This document shows positions 1 through 6,586 of a stretch of 8,581 nt of DNA, in pieces. The translations under genes were made by a program, and so were the position numbers. The stretch comes from Deltaproteobacteria bacterium (GTDB lineage: Bacteria; Desulfobacterota; Desulfobacteria; Desulfobacterales; SURF-7): the NCBI GenBank assembly GCA_019307665.1, contig JAFDJC010000131.1, positions 1 to 8,581 of the forward strand, given 5' to 3'. A model generated the notes under the pieces. The model was given only the letters and a program-made list of their open reading frames with translations, was not told the DNA's origin and did not search any database. The first letter of the stretch is position 1; each line of letters starts with the position of its first letter.

Positions 1-213
1 CAAGACACGATAAAGGAAATATCCATGGGGAAATTGATGGGTGCCCGGATTTTAACTAAAGTAGCTGACGGATGCCTGCAAATGTATGGCGGCATGGGAT
101 TCATGAATGAAATGACGATATCAAGAGCATACAGGGATTCGATACTGATCTCCATTGGCGGCGGGGCAAACGAAGTTATGAGTGATGTGATTGCAAGACT
201 GGTCGGCCTATAA
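1..213 (+). CDS. Acyl-CoA dehydrogenase, C-terminal fragment (5' end outside window)
   Basis: The reading frame is open from base 1 to a TAA at 211-213, giving the last 70 residues of a protein usually near 380 residues. It would oxidise an acyl-CoA to the 2,3-enoyl-CoA using FAD and pass electrons to ETF in the cytoplasm. The family's C-terminal helical domain is recognisable from QMYGGMGFMNE, then the SRAYRDS segment, then IGGGANEVM. In medium- and short-chain enzymes the last motif reads like YEGTNEIM and its Glu is the catalytic base. Here that position is Gly. This resembles the long-chain and isovaleryl-CoA type enzymes, in which the base sits elsewhere, upstream of this window. Substrate cannot be told from the tail alone. 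The gene converges on the 388-750 gene, with repeat-rich DNA between them. The family call is firm; the subfamily is inferred. Confidence 0.93.
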   Translation, partial: QDTIKEISMGKLMGARILTKVADGCLQMYGGMGFMNEMTISRAYRDSILISIGGGANEVMSDVIARLVGL

Positions 214-220
214 ATATGGT

Positions 221-247
221 AGTTGGGTTTCGTTCCTCAAACCAACT
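221..247. repeat. REP-like imperfect hairpin just after the acyl-CoA dehydrogenase
   Basis: AGTTGGGTTT (221-230) and AAACCAACT (239-247) form a stem with one bulged G and an 8-base loop. It starts 7 bases after the stop codon. From memory, the sequence resembles a widely scattered bacterial palindrome of the form GTAGGTTGGGTTGAGG..CGAAACCCAAC, of the kind linked to RAYT (IS200-like) transposases. Here it is in degenerate form, read on the minus strand, with GTAA where a GTAG head would be expected. No T-run follows the stem, so it is not a typical intrinsic terminator. It could still shape the 3' end of the acyl-CoA dehydrogenase mRNA. Confidence 0.55.
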
Positions 248-260
248 TACGAGAAGCTAT

Positions 261-387
261 CTCAAAAATAGAAATGTGGTCCAAGGTCGAGGAAAAACCA
301 ATAAGCTAAACGTAGGAATATATGTAATATTTCGAGGATTAGCTTATTGGTTTTGACAATGAGATTGGAACATATAGCATTTTTGAG
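261..387. repeat. 127-base imperfect palindrome with a perfect 16-bp core stem (possible bidirectional terminator or MITE-like remnant)
   Basis: Bases 261-309 and the reverse complement of 339-387 are both 49 long. They match exactly at the outer end (CTCAAAAAT, 261-269 with 379-387) and at the inner end (AAAACCAATAAGCTAA, 294-309 with 339-354). In between they are only loosely alike, sharing an ATGT..CCAA pattern offset by a base or two. Inside the 29-base loop a further 5-bp stem is possible (317-321 with 327-331). Each core arm ends in a run of four or five T's when read outward, and the unit lies between two convergent genes, so it may end transcription both ways. The long loop and long arms are also compatible with a decayed miniature element. 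It abuts the stop codon of the 388-750 gene. Confidence 0.7.
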
Positions 388-750
388 TTATCGGCCGGGA
401 ACAATGATTCGCGAATCATCCTTTTTTTGCATCTCTTCCTGCTGCATTTTTTTCACGTTTTCAACAACCTCCTCCAGAGCTTTTTTCATTGCGTTTGGAA
501 ACTCATCCATTGCCTCCTCGAGGTTATTTGCCGTCAAGGGAGATTGAATCGGAATCGGACCCTGGGGAGACATGAGTTGCGTATGCCCCATGAACATTGG
601 CGCTCGGCTTTTATCTTCGGTTCCATCAGGATGTATGGGTATTAGCCTTCTGATTGAAGCCACCTTGAGATCGGTAATTGCTTCCTCTCTGTATAAATGT
701 TTTTTATCGACTGAAAAATCAATTTGCTGCTCTTGCCCTGTGTCGTTCAT
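388..750 (-). CDS. Conserved-looking cytosolic protein of unknown function, 120 aa
   Basis: I do not recognise a named family. From memory it resembles short proteins annotated only as 'cytoplasmic protein' in sulfate reducers and relatives, but this is unverified. The product has no signal peptide and no membrane segment. An N-terminal part (about residues 9-72) contains the stretch REEAITDLKVASIRRLIP and then a run rich in Pro and Gly (GHTQLMSPQGPIPIQSP). From about residue 75 to 110 it becomes a charged, probably amphipathic helix rich in Glu, Lys and Met, ending in a basic tail. The start is supported by GGAGG (757-761 on the minus strand) 6 bases before the ATG. The gene lies 51 bases downstream of the 802-1779 gene on the same strand with no clear terminator between, so the two are probably co-transcribed. 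Codon use looks genuine. Confidence 0.82.
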   Translation of the reverse strand: MNDTGQEQQIDFSVDKKHLYREEAITDLKVASIRRLIPIHPDGTEDKSRAPMFMGHTQLMSPQGPIPIQSPLTANNLEEAMDEFPNAMKKALEEVVENVKKMQQEEMQKKDDSRIIVPGR

Positions 751-801
751 GAAATGCCTCCGTTAAATACTGTCCATCTAAAAATTAAGTTTAGTTAAAT
801 C

Positions 802-1779
802 CTATTCTATATCCTTTATTTCTATAATCTTTGCTTTTTCTATTCCGACAATACCGCCATATCGTTTATAGTAAACAATTCCTTCTATCTCATAATAATT
901 CGATGTCGTGATGACCTTGCCGTTTTCCATGATGATTTCATACTTCTGAATTTCATCCGTCTCCGGGGTTTCCGGAGAGACCGATTGCTTTTTATTACCT
1001 TGTCTTCCATACTCTAAACATGGACCTCTCCAATCCTCAATGGGAACAAGATCAATAACAACTCCATTTCTTAACATCACCCACACCCTGCCATAGTTCA
1101 AGAAGTCCGGACGATCACATGTCATCGTTGCCCTAGGTTGTCCCGCAACGTCAATCACTTCGTCAATTGTCATCCCGGCTGATATCTTCTCCTGCGCAAG
1201 TCTTGTTTTTGAAGTGATAAAATAAATGATTTTTTCCAGGCGTTCTAATTTTTCGGCAATAACCTGACGCTGCTTCCGCATCTCAACCGGGTCGTTGCTG
1301 CCCTCCTCTTTCATACGGCTGTTCAGGGCTTCATATTCCTTTTGGATATCGACAATTTTTTTCCTGTTTTTTTTAATTTTTTCCTTAAGCTTTTTACTTT
1401 TTTTAATCTCGGTAATTCTCTTAAAAATATAGTCTGTATCGATTCTGGTCCTGACCATAACAGACAGCTTCAGCTTAGTATCGCTGACTATCCATTCCTC
1501 TTTTTCGCTATCTATTTTTAAAAGTATCGGAAGAAAATTATTGGTATCGAGGACTGTGATCTTCCTCTTTTTAGCGTCATCATTCTCATGCACATACTGT
1601 TTAGATGCTGTGATGAGTTTCTTTTTTGCTTTTAAAAAAGCATATTGTCTGGCATCGTTTCTTGAGTCATTCTCCCCCAGTTCATACGTATATTCCGCAG
1701 AAAGCGTCTTTTCAGCAGAAAACAGAACAGCCGGATTCATCAACAAACAAATGGTCAGAAGGCTATATAATTTATACAT
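802..1779 (-). CDS. Exported multi-domain protein: FlgT-N-like region, coiled coil, BamE-like segment and C-terminal beta domain
   Basis: This 325-residue protein starts with a Sec signal peptide (residues 1 to about 22, MYKL then a hydrophobic stretch to LFSA). Residues 27-115 (YTYELGENDSRNDARQYAF onward, to VRTRIDTDYI) resemble the N-terminal repeat of periplasmic proteins such as FlgT, in which DS..DAR..A...AK precedes a beta strand set. Residues 117-196 are a very Lys/Glu-rich coiled coil. Residues 199-245 (ISAGMTIDEVIDVAGQPRA, then a VWVMLRNGVVIDL strand) look like the SmpA/BamE fold. C221 and C254 could form a disulfide across it. Residues 279-325 (ENGKVI..NYYEIEG..YYKRYGGIVGIEKAKI) form a small beta domain seen in other delta-group exported proteins. 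AAGGA (1785-1789) lies 5 bases before the ATG. It is divergent from the protease and upstream of the 120-aa gene. Probably periplasmic; exact role unknown. Domain assignments are by eye. Confidence 0.83.
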   Translation of the reverse strand: MYKLYSLLTICLLMNPAVLFSAEKTLSAEYTYELGENDSRNDARQYAFLKAKKKLITASKQYVHENDDAKKRKITVLDTNNFLPILLKIDSEKEEWIVSDTKLKLSVMVRTRIDTDYIFKRITEIKKSKKLKEKIKKNRKKIVDIQKEYEALNSRMKEEGSNDPVEMRKQRQVIAEKLERLEKIIYFITSKTRLAQEKISAGMTIDEVIDVAGQPRATMTCDRPDFLNYGRVWVMLRNGVVIDLVPIEDWRGPCLEYGRQGNKKQSVSPETPETDEIQKYEIIMENGKVITTSNYYEIEGIVYYKRYGGIVGIEKAKIIEIKDIE

Positions 1780-1911
1780 TTTTTTCCTTTGTGTCTTTTA
1801 TATTATTTGCTTATAAAGTGACTTATAAAAATGATTGTACAATAAATAATATTTTGATATTATCTTTGTCATCAATTGTTTACCATATAACCAGTAACCA
1901 GTGAAAATACC

Positions 1912-3867
1912 ATGAAAATAAATATTATCCCGTATCTCTTAACCTGTATCCTCATTTTCATACCGGATTTTTCCCATTCCGGCAATACTATCAAACCATA
2001 TGCTGCTTCAGCTCGCCGATATGCCCGGGGTGAACTCCTTGTAAAATACAAGGCAAAAACAGAAAATATTGCATCAATGCGTTATCAGAAAAGCCTCGGG
2101 ATTACAACCATCAAGCAGTTTAAAACCGTCAAGGGAAGGCTCATAAAACTGCCGGGCAGCATAAACGTCGAACAGGCGCTTATTATATTTAAAAATGACC
2201 CTGACGTTAAATGGGTGGAACCGAACTATCTGCGCCATGCATGCGCAACCCCTGACGACGCTTTTTTTGAAGAATCCTGGGGTTTACATAATACCGGACA
2301 GGAAGTAAACGGCAGCAGCGGAACAGATAATTCAGACATAGACGCTACTGAAGCTTGGGATATAACAACCGGAAGCAACTCTATTATCATTGCTGTGATC
2401 GATTCCGGAATCGATTACAATCACCCGGACCTGAAAAACAATATCTGGATAAACGAAGATGAAATTCCTGGTAACGGCATTGATGATGACGCTAACGGAT
2501 ATATTGATGATGTCCGTGGATGGAACTTCACGGACGATAATAATGACCCATTGGACTCTAATTTCCATGGAACCCATGTGGCCGGCGTCATTGCAGCACA
2601 AGGTAACAACTCGACAGGCATATCCGGTGTATGTTGGACCGTTAAAATCATGGCCTTGAAATTTTTAGATCCGCTTGGCTCGGGATATGTATCTGATGAA
2701 GTTTCAGCCATTGAATATGCAATTGACAACGGCGCACACATCATTAATGCCAGCTTCGGTGACCCAGGCATCAGCCACCAGGAATCAGATGCCATCGAAG
2801 AAGCGCTGAATGCCGGTATCCTGTTTATTACAGCGGCAGGAAATACAGGAACAAATATTGACGTATCACCCCTCTACCCTGCATCTTATTCGTTCAGCAA
2901 TATTATCTCTGTAACCGCCTCCAATCAGGATGACGGGTTGCCGTTATGGGGCAATTACGGCTCCCTCAGTGTTGATGTTGCGGCTCCGGGAACAAATATT
3001 TACAGTACGATCCCCGGCAGGATCACCGTCTGGGAGGATGATTTTGAATCCGACCCTGCAGGAGAATGGACGCTTGAAGAAGACTGGGCCAGGACAGACA
3101 GCGAGTCATTTGGAGGCGATTATTCTCTTACCGACAGCCCCGGGCATTATAATAATGACAGCGACACTTCGGCCATATCACCATCTATCGACCTGAGCAG
3201 CAGGGCAAATATCAGGCTTAACTTTTATCTAAAAGGAGAATCTGAACTCAATTACGACAAGCTCTACATAGATACATTAGATACATCTGAGGATTCAGAT
3301 GCTTCATGGTCATCCAGAACAGTCGAAATAATATCCAACAGTGATTCTGCTGAAATATATGAGGATGGAATAAGCGGAAAATATTCTGACTGGGTTTATG
3401 GAACGGTTGTTCTCGATCATCTTAAGGGCGTGAATGATGCTTATTTCCGATTCCGTTTTGTGACTGACAAAAACATAAATTACAACGGCTGGTATATCGA
3501 CAATGTTAAAATTACATCCAAAATTATATCCATAGACGGAACATATCCTAATCCGCAAAGACTGTACTATGGATATATTGATGGCACATCGTCCGCAACG
3601 CCATTTGTATCAGGTCTTGCCGGGCTCATATGGGGCAGGCTGCCTGACCTTCCATTATGCTGCATAAAAGAATTTATCATTGGAGGTGTAGACCAGTTAT
3701 CCGCCTTTTCTGGAAAAACACTCTCAAACGGGCGAATCAATGCCTACACTAGCCTTAATCTTGCACTGAACCAGGACGGTACGTCATTTTGCGATTGCGA
3801 TTCAAACGACGAGACCATAGGCAGCACATCAGATGGTGGTTTCTGTTTTATTAAGACCTGTTACTAA
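1912..3867 (+). CDS. Secreted subtilisin-family (S8) serine protease with a domain inserted in the catalytic domain
   Basis: This 651-residue exported endopeptidase has a signal peptide (residues 1 to about 23). A fervidolysin/I9-like propeptide follows (about 38-108, ARGELLVKYK to WVEPNYL). The catalytic domain has Asp164 (AVIDSGID), His219 (HGTHVAG), the oxyanion Asn311 (AAGNTG) and Ser560 (DGTSSATP), so all key residues are present. An Asp-rich loop at 181-206 (GNGIDDDANGYIDD) is typical of calcium-binding subtilases. Between STIPG (365-369) and GTSSATP about 165-175 extra residues (from FESDPAGEW to GWYIDNVKI) look like a MAM/jelly-roll-type beta domain inserted before the catalytic Ser. 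The tail carries four Cys (627, 629, 645, 650) and ends GGFCFIKTCY, like a shortened CFI-box. The ribosome binding site is weak, but this ATG is needed for the signal peptide. The 3' end overlaps the convergent RND gene by 17 bases. Confidence 0.95.
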   Translation: MKINIIPYLLTCILIFIPDFSHSGNTIKPYAASARRYARGELLVKYKAKTENIASMRYQKSLGITTIKQFKTVKGRLIKLPGSINVEQALIIFKNDPDVKWVEPNYLRHACATPDDAFFEESWGLHNTGQEVNGSSGTDNSDIDATEAWDITTGSNSIIIAVIDSGIDYNHPDLKNNIWINEDEIPGNGIDDDANGYIDDVRGWNFTDDNNDPLDSNFHGTHVAGVIAAQGNNSTGISGVCWTVKIMALKFLDPLGSGYVSDEVSAIEYAIDNGAHIINASFGDPGISHQESDAIEEALNAGILFITAAGNTGTNIDVSPLYPASYSFSNIISVTASNQDDGLPLWGNYGSLSVDVAAPGTNIYSTIPGRITVWEDDFESDPAGEWTLEEDWARTDSESFGGDYSLTDSPGHYNNDSDTSAISPSIDLSSRANIRLNFYLKGESELNYDKLYIDTLDTSEDSDASWSSRTVEIISNSDSAEIYEDGISGKYSDWVYGTVVLDHLKGVNDAYFRFRFVTDKNINYNGWYIDNVKITSKIISIDGTYPNPQRLYYGYIDGTSSATPFVSGLAGLIWGRLPDLPLCCIKEFIIGGVDQLSAFSGKTLSNGRINAYTSLNLALNQDGTSFCDCDSNDETIGSTSDGGFCFIKTCY

Positions 3868-6418
3868 TTTTTCCAGACAGAGTTGCTGTTTGCGGAACTA
3901 CTGTCTGGTCAGCCATCTGACCAACCAGCGGGGCAGATCTTTCCGAAAAATCAACACGTTTTTTAATCTTCAGGTGCCGCGTTGCCAGTACCATTAATGC
4001 CGGTGTAACGATAAAATTAGCCAGAAGTGCAATAAGTATAACAATACCACTAAAAAAACCGAACTTGTTTGTATTTGTAAAAGTGGCAAGCAGCAGCACA
4101 AAAAAGTTGGCTGCAAGAACAAGCGCTGTTATCAAAATTGCCCTGCCTGTGGTAAGAAACGTCTCCCGGACTGCTTGACGCACATCACCGAACCTTTCAT
4201 AATATTTTCTGTAGTTATACATAAAATGCATGGTGTCATCCACAACAAGGCCGATGGCTATGCTGCAAATCATCAAAGCGACCATGTCGATATAAACATT
4301 AAAAGCGCCCATTATTCCCATTACGACAATGATGGGAAGGAGATTCGGAATCATGCTTATTACGCCCAGTTTAAAATTACCTACCAGGACAATCATCATT
4401 ATTGAAATGACAAAAGCGGCAACAACATAACTCCTGGTCATACTTCGTATCGCTGCAGAAACAGCTTTACCCATCAGGGGCGACATCCCGGTAACCGTAA
4501 TTTCAGCAAGGCTTTCAAACCTGGTTTTAAAACGATCATAAATATCATCTGAAAGCCTTTCGGTATCGAGCACTTCAAGCCATGGTATTTTAAATGATAT
4601 CCGGGTTTTACTGAATTTGCTATCAACAATTCTTTCAAGGTCATCGGAACCGCTATTTTCAAATAGAAACAATTCCTGGGTGACGAGAGATTTTTCATCT
4701 GGAATCGTATAAAATTCCGGGTTGTTTTCATGCAAAGCCTGGTTGGTCTCTTTTAATATATCGTTCATGGAACGAACTTTTCCTATAAATATTTCACCAT
4801 CTTTTATCTGCTTTATTTCTTCGCATAAATTGTCAATACGTTTCAGGATTTCAGGTTCATATAGCCCGTTCTCTTTTTTTGTATCCAGGACAACTTCAAT
4901 TGAAAGTACTCCCTTGAGGTGTTTATCCATAAACTCTTCATCTTTTCTTATGGTCATATCTTCGGGAAATGTATTTTTGTGGTGGTGAGAAAATTTAAGG
5001 TCAAGCGTAAAAGCAATAGAGACAATAAAGAGGAGAATGCTGAAGACCACAATTTTGATCGGGTTTCCCGAAGAAAAATCAGCTGTGGCGATTAGTACTC
5101 TGTCCATCAATTTTTTCCCCTTGCCGGCTGTGGTCATTTTCTTCTCTTTTATCGGTACAATAGCCAGAAGTGCAGGCAGCATAATGACTGTATAAAAAAG
5201 GGCAATCATAACACCTATGGAAGCAAAAATCCCCAGGTTACCGATTGCGCTGAGCTCAGATATTGAAAATGACATGAGTCCTGCAGCAGTAGTAAGGCTG
5301 GTCATCACAATCGCCAATCCGGAGTGACCAAGTGAAAATGCAATGGAATCCACCTTGCTGTTTCCATTTTGATAGTGCCGGTAAAAGACGGCCAGGATGT
5401 GAACGGCATCTGCTATACCAACAGCCGTAAGAAAACTTGGGAGAACGAAACTGAACGGGGAAATTGAAACCTTGCAAAGGGCCATTACTCCCATGGTTGA
5501 AGACAAGCCGCTGTATACAATTACAACAGGAAAGATAGCCCCTGATATTCTCCTAAAAAGCAGAAAAAGGAAAAAAAGTATGATAAAAAACATTATCAGG
5601 CTGAAAAACCGCATATCGAGTTTTATCTGGTGGTCATATATTTCCTCTGAAACAGGGCCACCGCCAATTGCTATCTCAAAGTCGGGCGCCCGGTAGCGAT
5701 CAAGTATTTGTCTTACAGCTACAACAACCTCTTTATTATCCTCTTTTGACAAGAAATGACGTCTTGCTGATTTTTGTTCTGGTTCTACATCTGGTTTTAC
5801 ACTTGGGCTCTCTTCTGCAACAGGCGCTTCATCAGAAAAATCATCCATCAAGTCATCCGCACCTTCTTTATCCGCTTCTTTAGCAGATGCAATGGGTTTT
5901 ACAATTATTGCAGCTACTTGTCCGTCTTCCGATATGAAGTCATTAAGATAAACCGGATTGTTCAGGGCATATTTTTTTAAGGCAACAAGATCGATCTCTT
6001 TTTCAGGCCAGTCCTTTAAAAGCTCCTCAACAATGAGGGTGTCTTCTTCACCCCTGGTGCTTCTCGCGTTGACGAGGCTTTTCACTTCATCGAGGTGTGG
6101 AACGCCCTTTTCAAGGTCATGGTGAAGAGACTTCAGCTTTTTTAAATTTTTTTCGGTAAATATTTCCGGGGTCTTAACGGTACATATGATGACGCGGTCC
6201 TGACCAAACTGATCGCGAAAATTATTATACTCGACCCTGTTGGGGTCGTCCGGATGAAGCATGCCTTCCCAGGAAGTATCGACCGTCAGATTTTTCATCT
6301 GGAATGCAAGTGTTGCAATCAGCATAAACATTAAAATCAATGTTTTAAATCTATGCCTGCAAATAAAATAACCTAATTTTTCAAACCATGCTTCAACCAA
6401 AAGTTTAAATCTGGACAT
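3851..6418 (-). CDS. RND superfamily transporter, MMPL/HAE3 type (12 TM)
   Basis: With the ATG start this is an 855-residue inner-membrane protein with the two-fold RND plan. TM1 is at about 23-40, a large periplasmic loop at 42-266, TM2-6 at 271-420, TM7 at 453-472, a second loop at 474-660, and TM8-12 at 663-812, followed by a polar cytoplasmic tail. The paired motifs ADAVH (Asp337, His340) in TM4 and VVDDTMH (Asp727/728, His731) in TM10 are typical of the HAE3/patched-like branch and are likely proton-relay sites. Such proteins move lipids or other hydrophobic molecules driven by the proton gradient; the cargo here is unknown. An acidic, low-complexity stretch interrupts loop 1 at about 181-219 (DDLMDDFSDEAP and on). 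The TTG at 6434-6436 would add six residues, but ATG at 6416-6418 has better ribosome-binding sequence. The gene is divergent from the NAPE-PLD-like gene. No membrane-fusion or outer-membrane partner gene is in the window. Confidence 0.95.
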   Translation of the reverse strand: MSRFKLLVEAWFEKLGYFICRHRFKTLILMFMLIATLAFQMKNLTVDTSWEGMLHPDDPNRVEYNNFRDQFGQDRVIICTVKTPEIFTEKNLKKLKSLHHDLEKGVPHLDEVKSLVNARSTRGEEDTLIVEELLKDWPEKEIDLVALKKYALNNPVYLNDFISEDGQVAAIIVKPIASAKEADKEGADDLMDDFSDEAPVAEESPSVKPDVEPEQKSARRHFLSKEDNKEVVVAVRQILDRYRAPDFEIAIGGGPVSEEIYDHQIKLDMRFFSLIMFFIILFFLFLLFRRISGAIFPVVIVYSGLSSTMGVMALCKVSISPFSFVLPSFLTAVGIADAVHILAVFYRHYQNGNSKVDSIAFSLGHSGLAIVMTSLTTAAGLMSFSISELSAIGNLGIFASIGVMIALFYTVIMLPALLAIVPIKEKKMTTAGKGKKLMDRVLIATADFSSGNPIKIVVFSILLFIVSIAFTLDLKFSHHHKNTFPEDMTIRKDEEFMDKHLKGVLSIEVVLDTKKENGLYEPEILKRIDNLCEEIKQIKDGEIFIGKVRSMNDILKETNQALHENNPEFYTIPDEKSLVTQELFLFENSGSDDLERIVDSKFSKTRISFKIPWLEVLDTERLSDDIYDRFKTRFESLAEITVTGMSPLMGKAVSAAIRSMTRSYVVAAFVISIMMIVLVGNFKLGVISMIPNLLPIIVVMGIMGAFNVYIDMVALMICSIAIGLVVDDTMHFMYNYRKYYERFGDVRQAVRETFLTTGRAILITALVLAANFFVLLLATFTNTNKFGFFSGIVILIALLANFIVTPALMVLATRHLKIKKRVDFSERSAPLVGQMADQTVVPQTATLSGKISNRS
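3873..3908. repeat. 12-bp hairpin just after the protease stop codon, inside the RND gene's last codons
   Basis: CCAGACAG (3873-3880) pairs with CTGTCTGG (3901-3908). The stem is continued by AGTT (3881-3884) with AACT (3896-3899), with one bulged A at 3900. It begins 5 bases past the protease stop codon. It encodes part of the RND C-terminal tail (around TVVPQTATLSG). No T-run follows it on either strand, so it is at best an atypical terminator or an mRNA 3'-end stabiliser for the protease transcript. Confidence 0.6.
3907..3922. repeat. Second small hairpin overlapping the first
   Basis: GGTCAG (3907-3912) and CTGACC (3917-3922) are perfect complements with a 4-base loop. It shares the GG at 3907-3908 with the preceding stem, so the two hairpins compete for those bases. 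It lies within RND coding sequence, so chance cannot be excluded. Confidence 0.4.
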
Positions 6419-6421
6419 GTC

Positions 6422-6434
6422 CCTCCATCCTTCC
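6422..6434 (-). promoter_or_regulatory. Ribosome binding region deciding the RND start
   Basis: Read on the minus strand, AAGGA (6428-6432) lies 9 bases and GGAGG (6422-6426) lies 3 bases upstream of the ATG at 6416-6418. The TTG at 6434-6436 overlaps this purine-rich stretch and has no comparable site of its own, so the ATG is preferred. Confidence 0.6.
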
Positions 6435-6498
6435 AATAAAAAATAAGCCTAATAAAAAAAGTGTGCGCTAAAACCATCGTCTAAAAAACCAAACTAAT

Positions 6499-6527
6499 TT
6501 GATATATCATCTAAGTTTTCTTGTCAA
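6499..6527 (-). promoter_or_regulatory. Candidate sigma70-type promoter for the RND gene
   Basis: On the minus strand a perfect TTGACA (6522-6527) is followed, after 17 bases, by TATCAA (6499-6504), which matches 4 of 6 consensus -10 positions. Alternative -10 readings exist in the neighbouring GATATATC. It would give a leader of roughly 75 bases before the RND ATG. The surrounding DNA is AT-rich, so this is plausible but unproven. Confidence 0.4.
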
Positions 6528-6586
6528 AACATTGTTTCATATTTTCATAATGAGCCTTTCCCCCTGGGTATGAGAATCTTCCCAAA

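Noticed and set aside
353..358. A perfect TTGACA on the plus strand
   Set aside because: No -10 box at a proper distance (TATAGC is 14 bases away) and no plus-strand gene follows; it is part of the palindrome.
1340..1400. Long T-runs on the plus strand, looking like terminator tails
   Set aside because: They are Lys codons (AAA) of the minus-strand coiled-coil protein and no GC-rich stem precedes them.
1744..1776. Lipobox-like Cys in the signal peptides of the exported protein (Cys11) and of the protease (Cys12, 1945-1947)
   Set aside because: The residues before Cys (LLTI and LLLT-like) lack the small residue needed at -1 and the Cys is too close to the N-terminus.
1854..1891. Promoter for the protease (TTGATA or TTGTCA with TATAAC)
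   Set aside because: TTGTCA and TATAAC are only 14 bases apart, and TTGATA has no fair -10 at 16-18 bases; not strong enough to list.
2421..2795. A 124-residue open frame on the minus strand inside the protease
   Set aside because: It is a shadow of a strongly supported gene with all catalytic motifs; no ribosome site or recognisable product.
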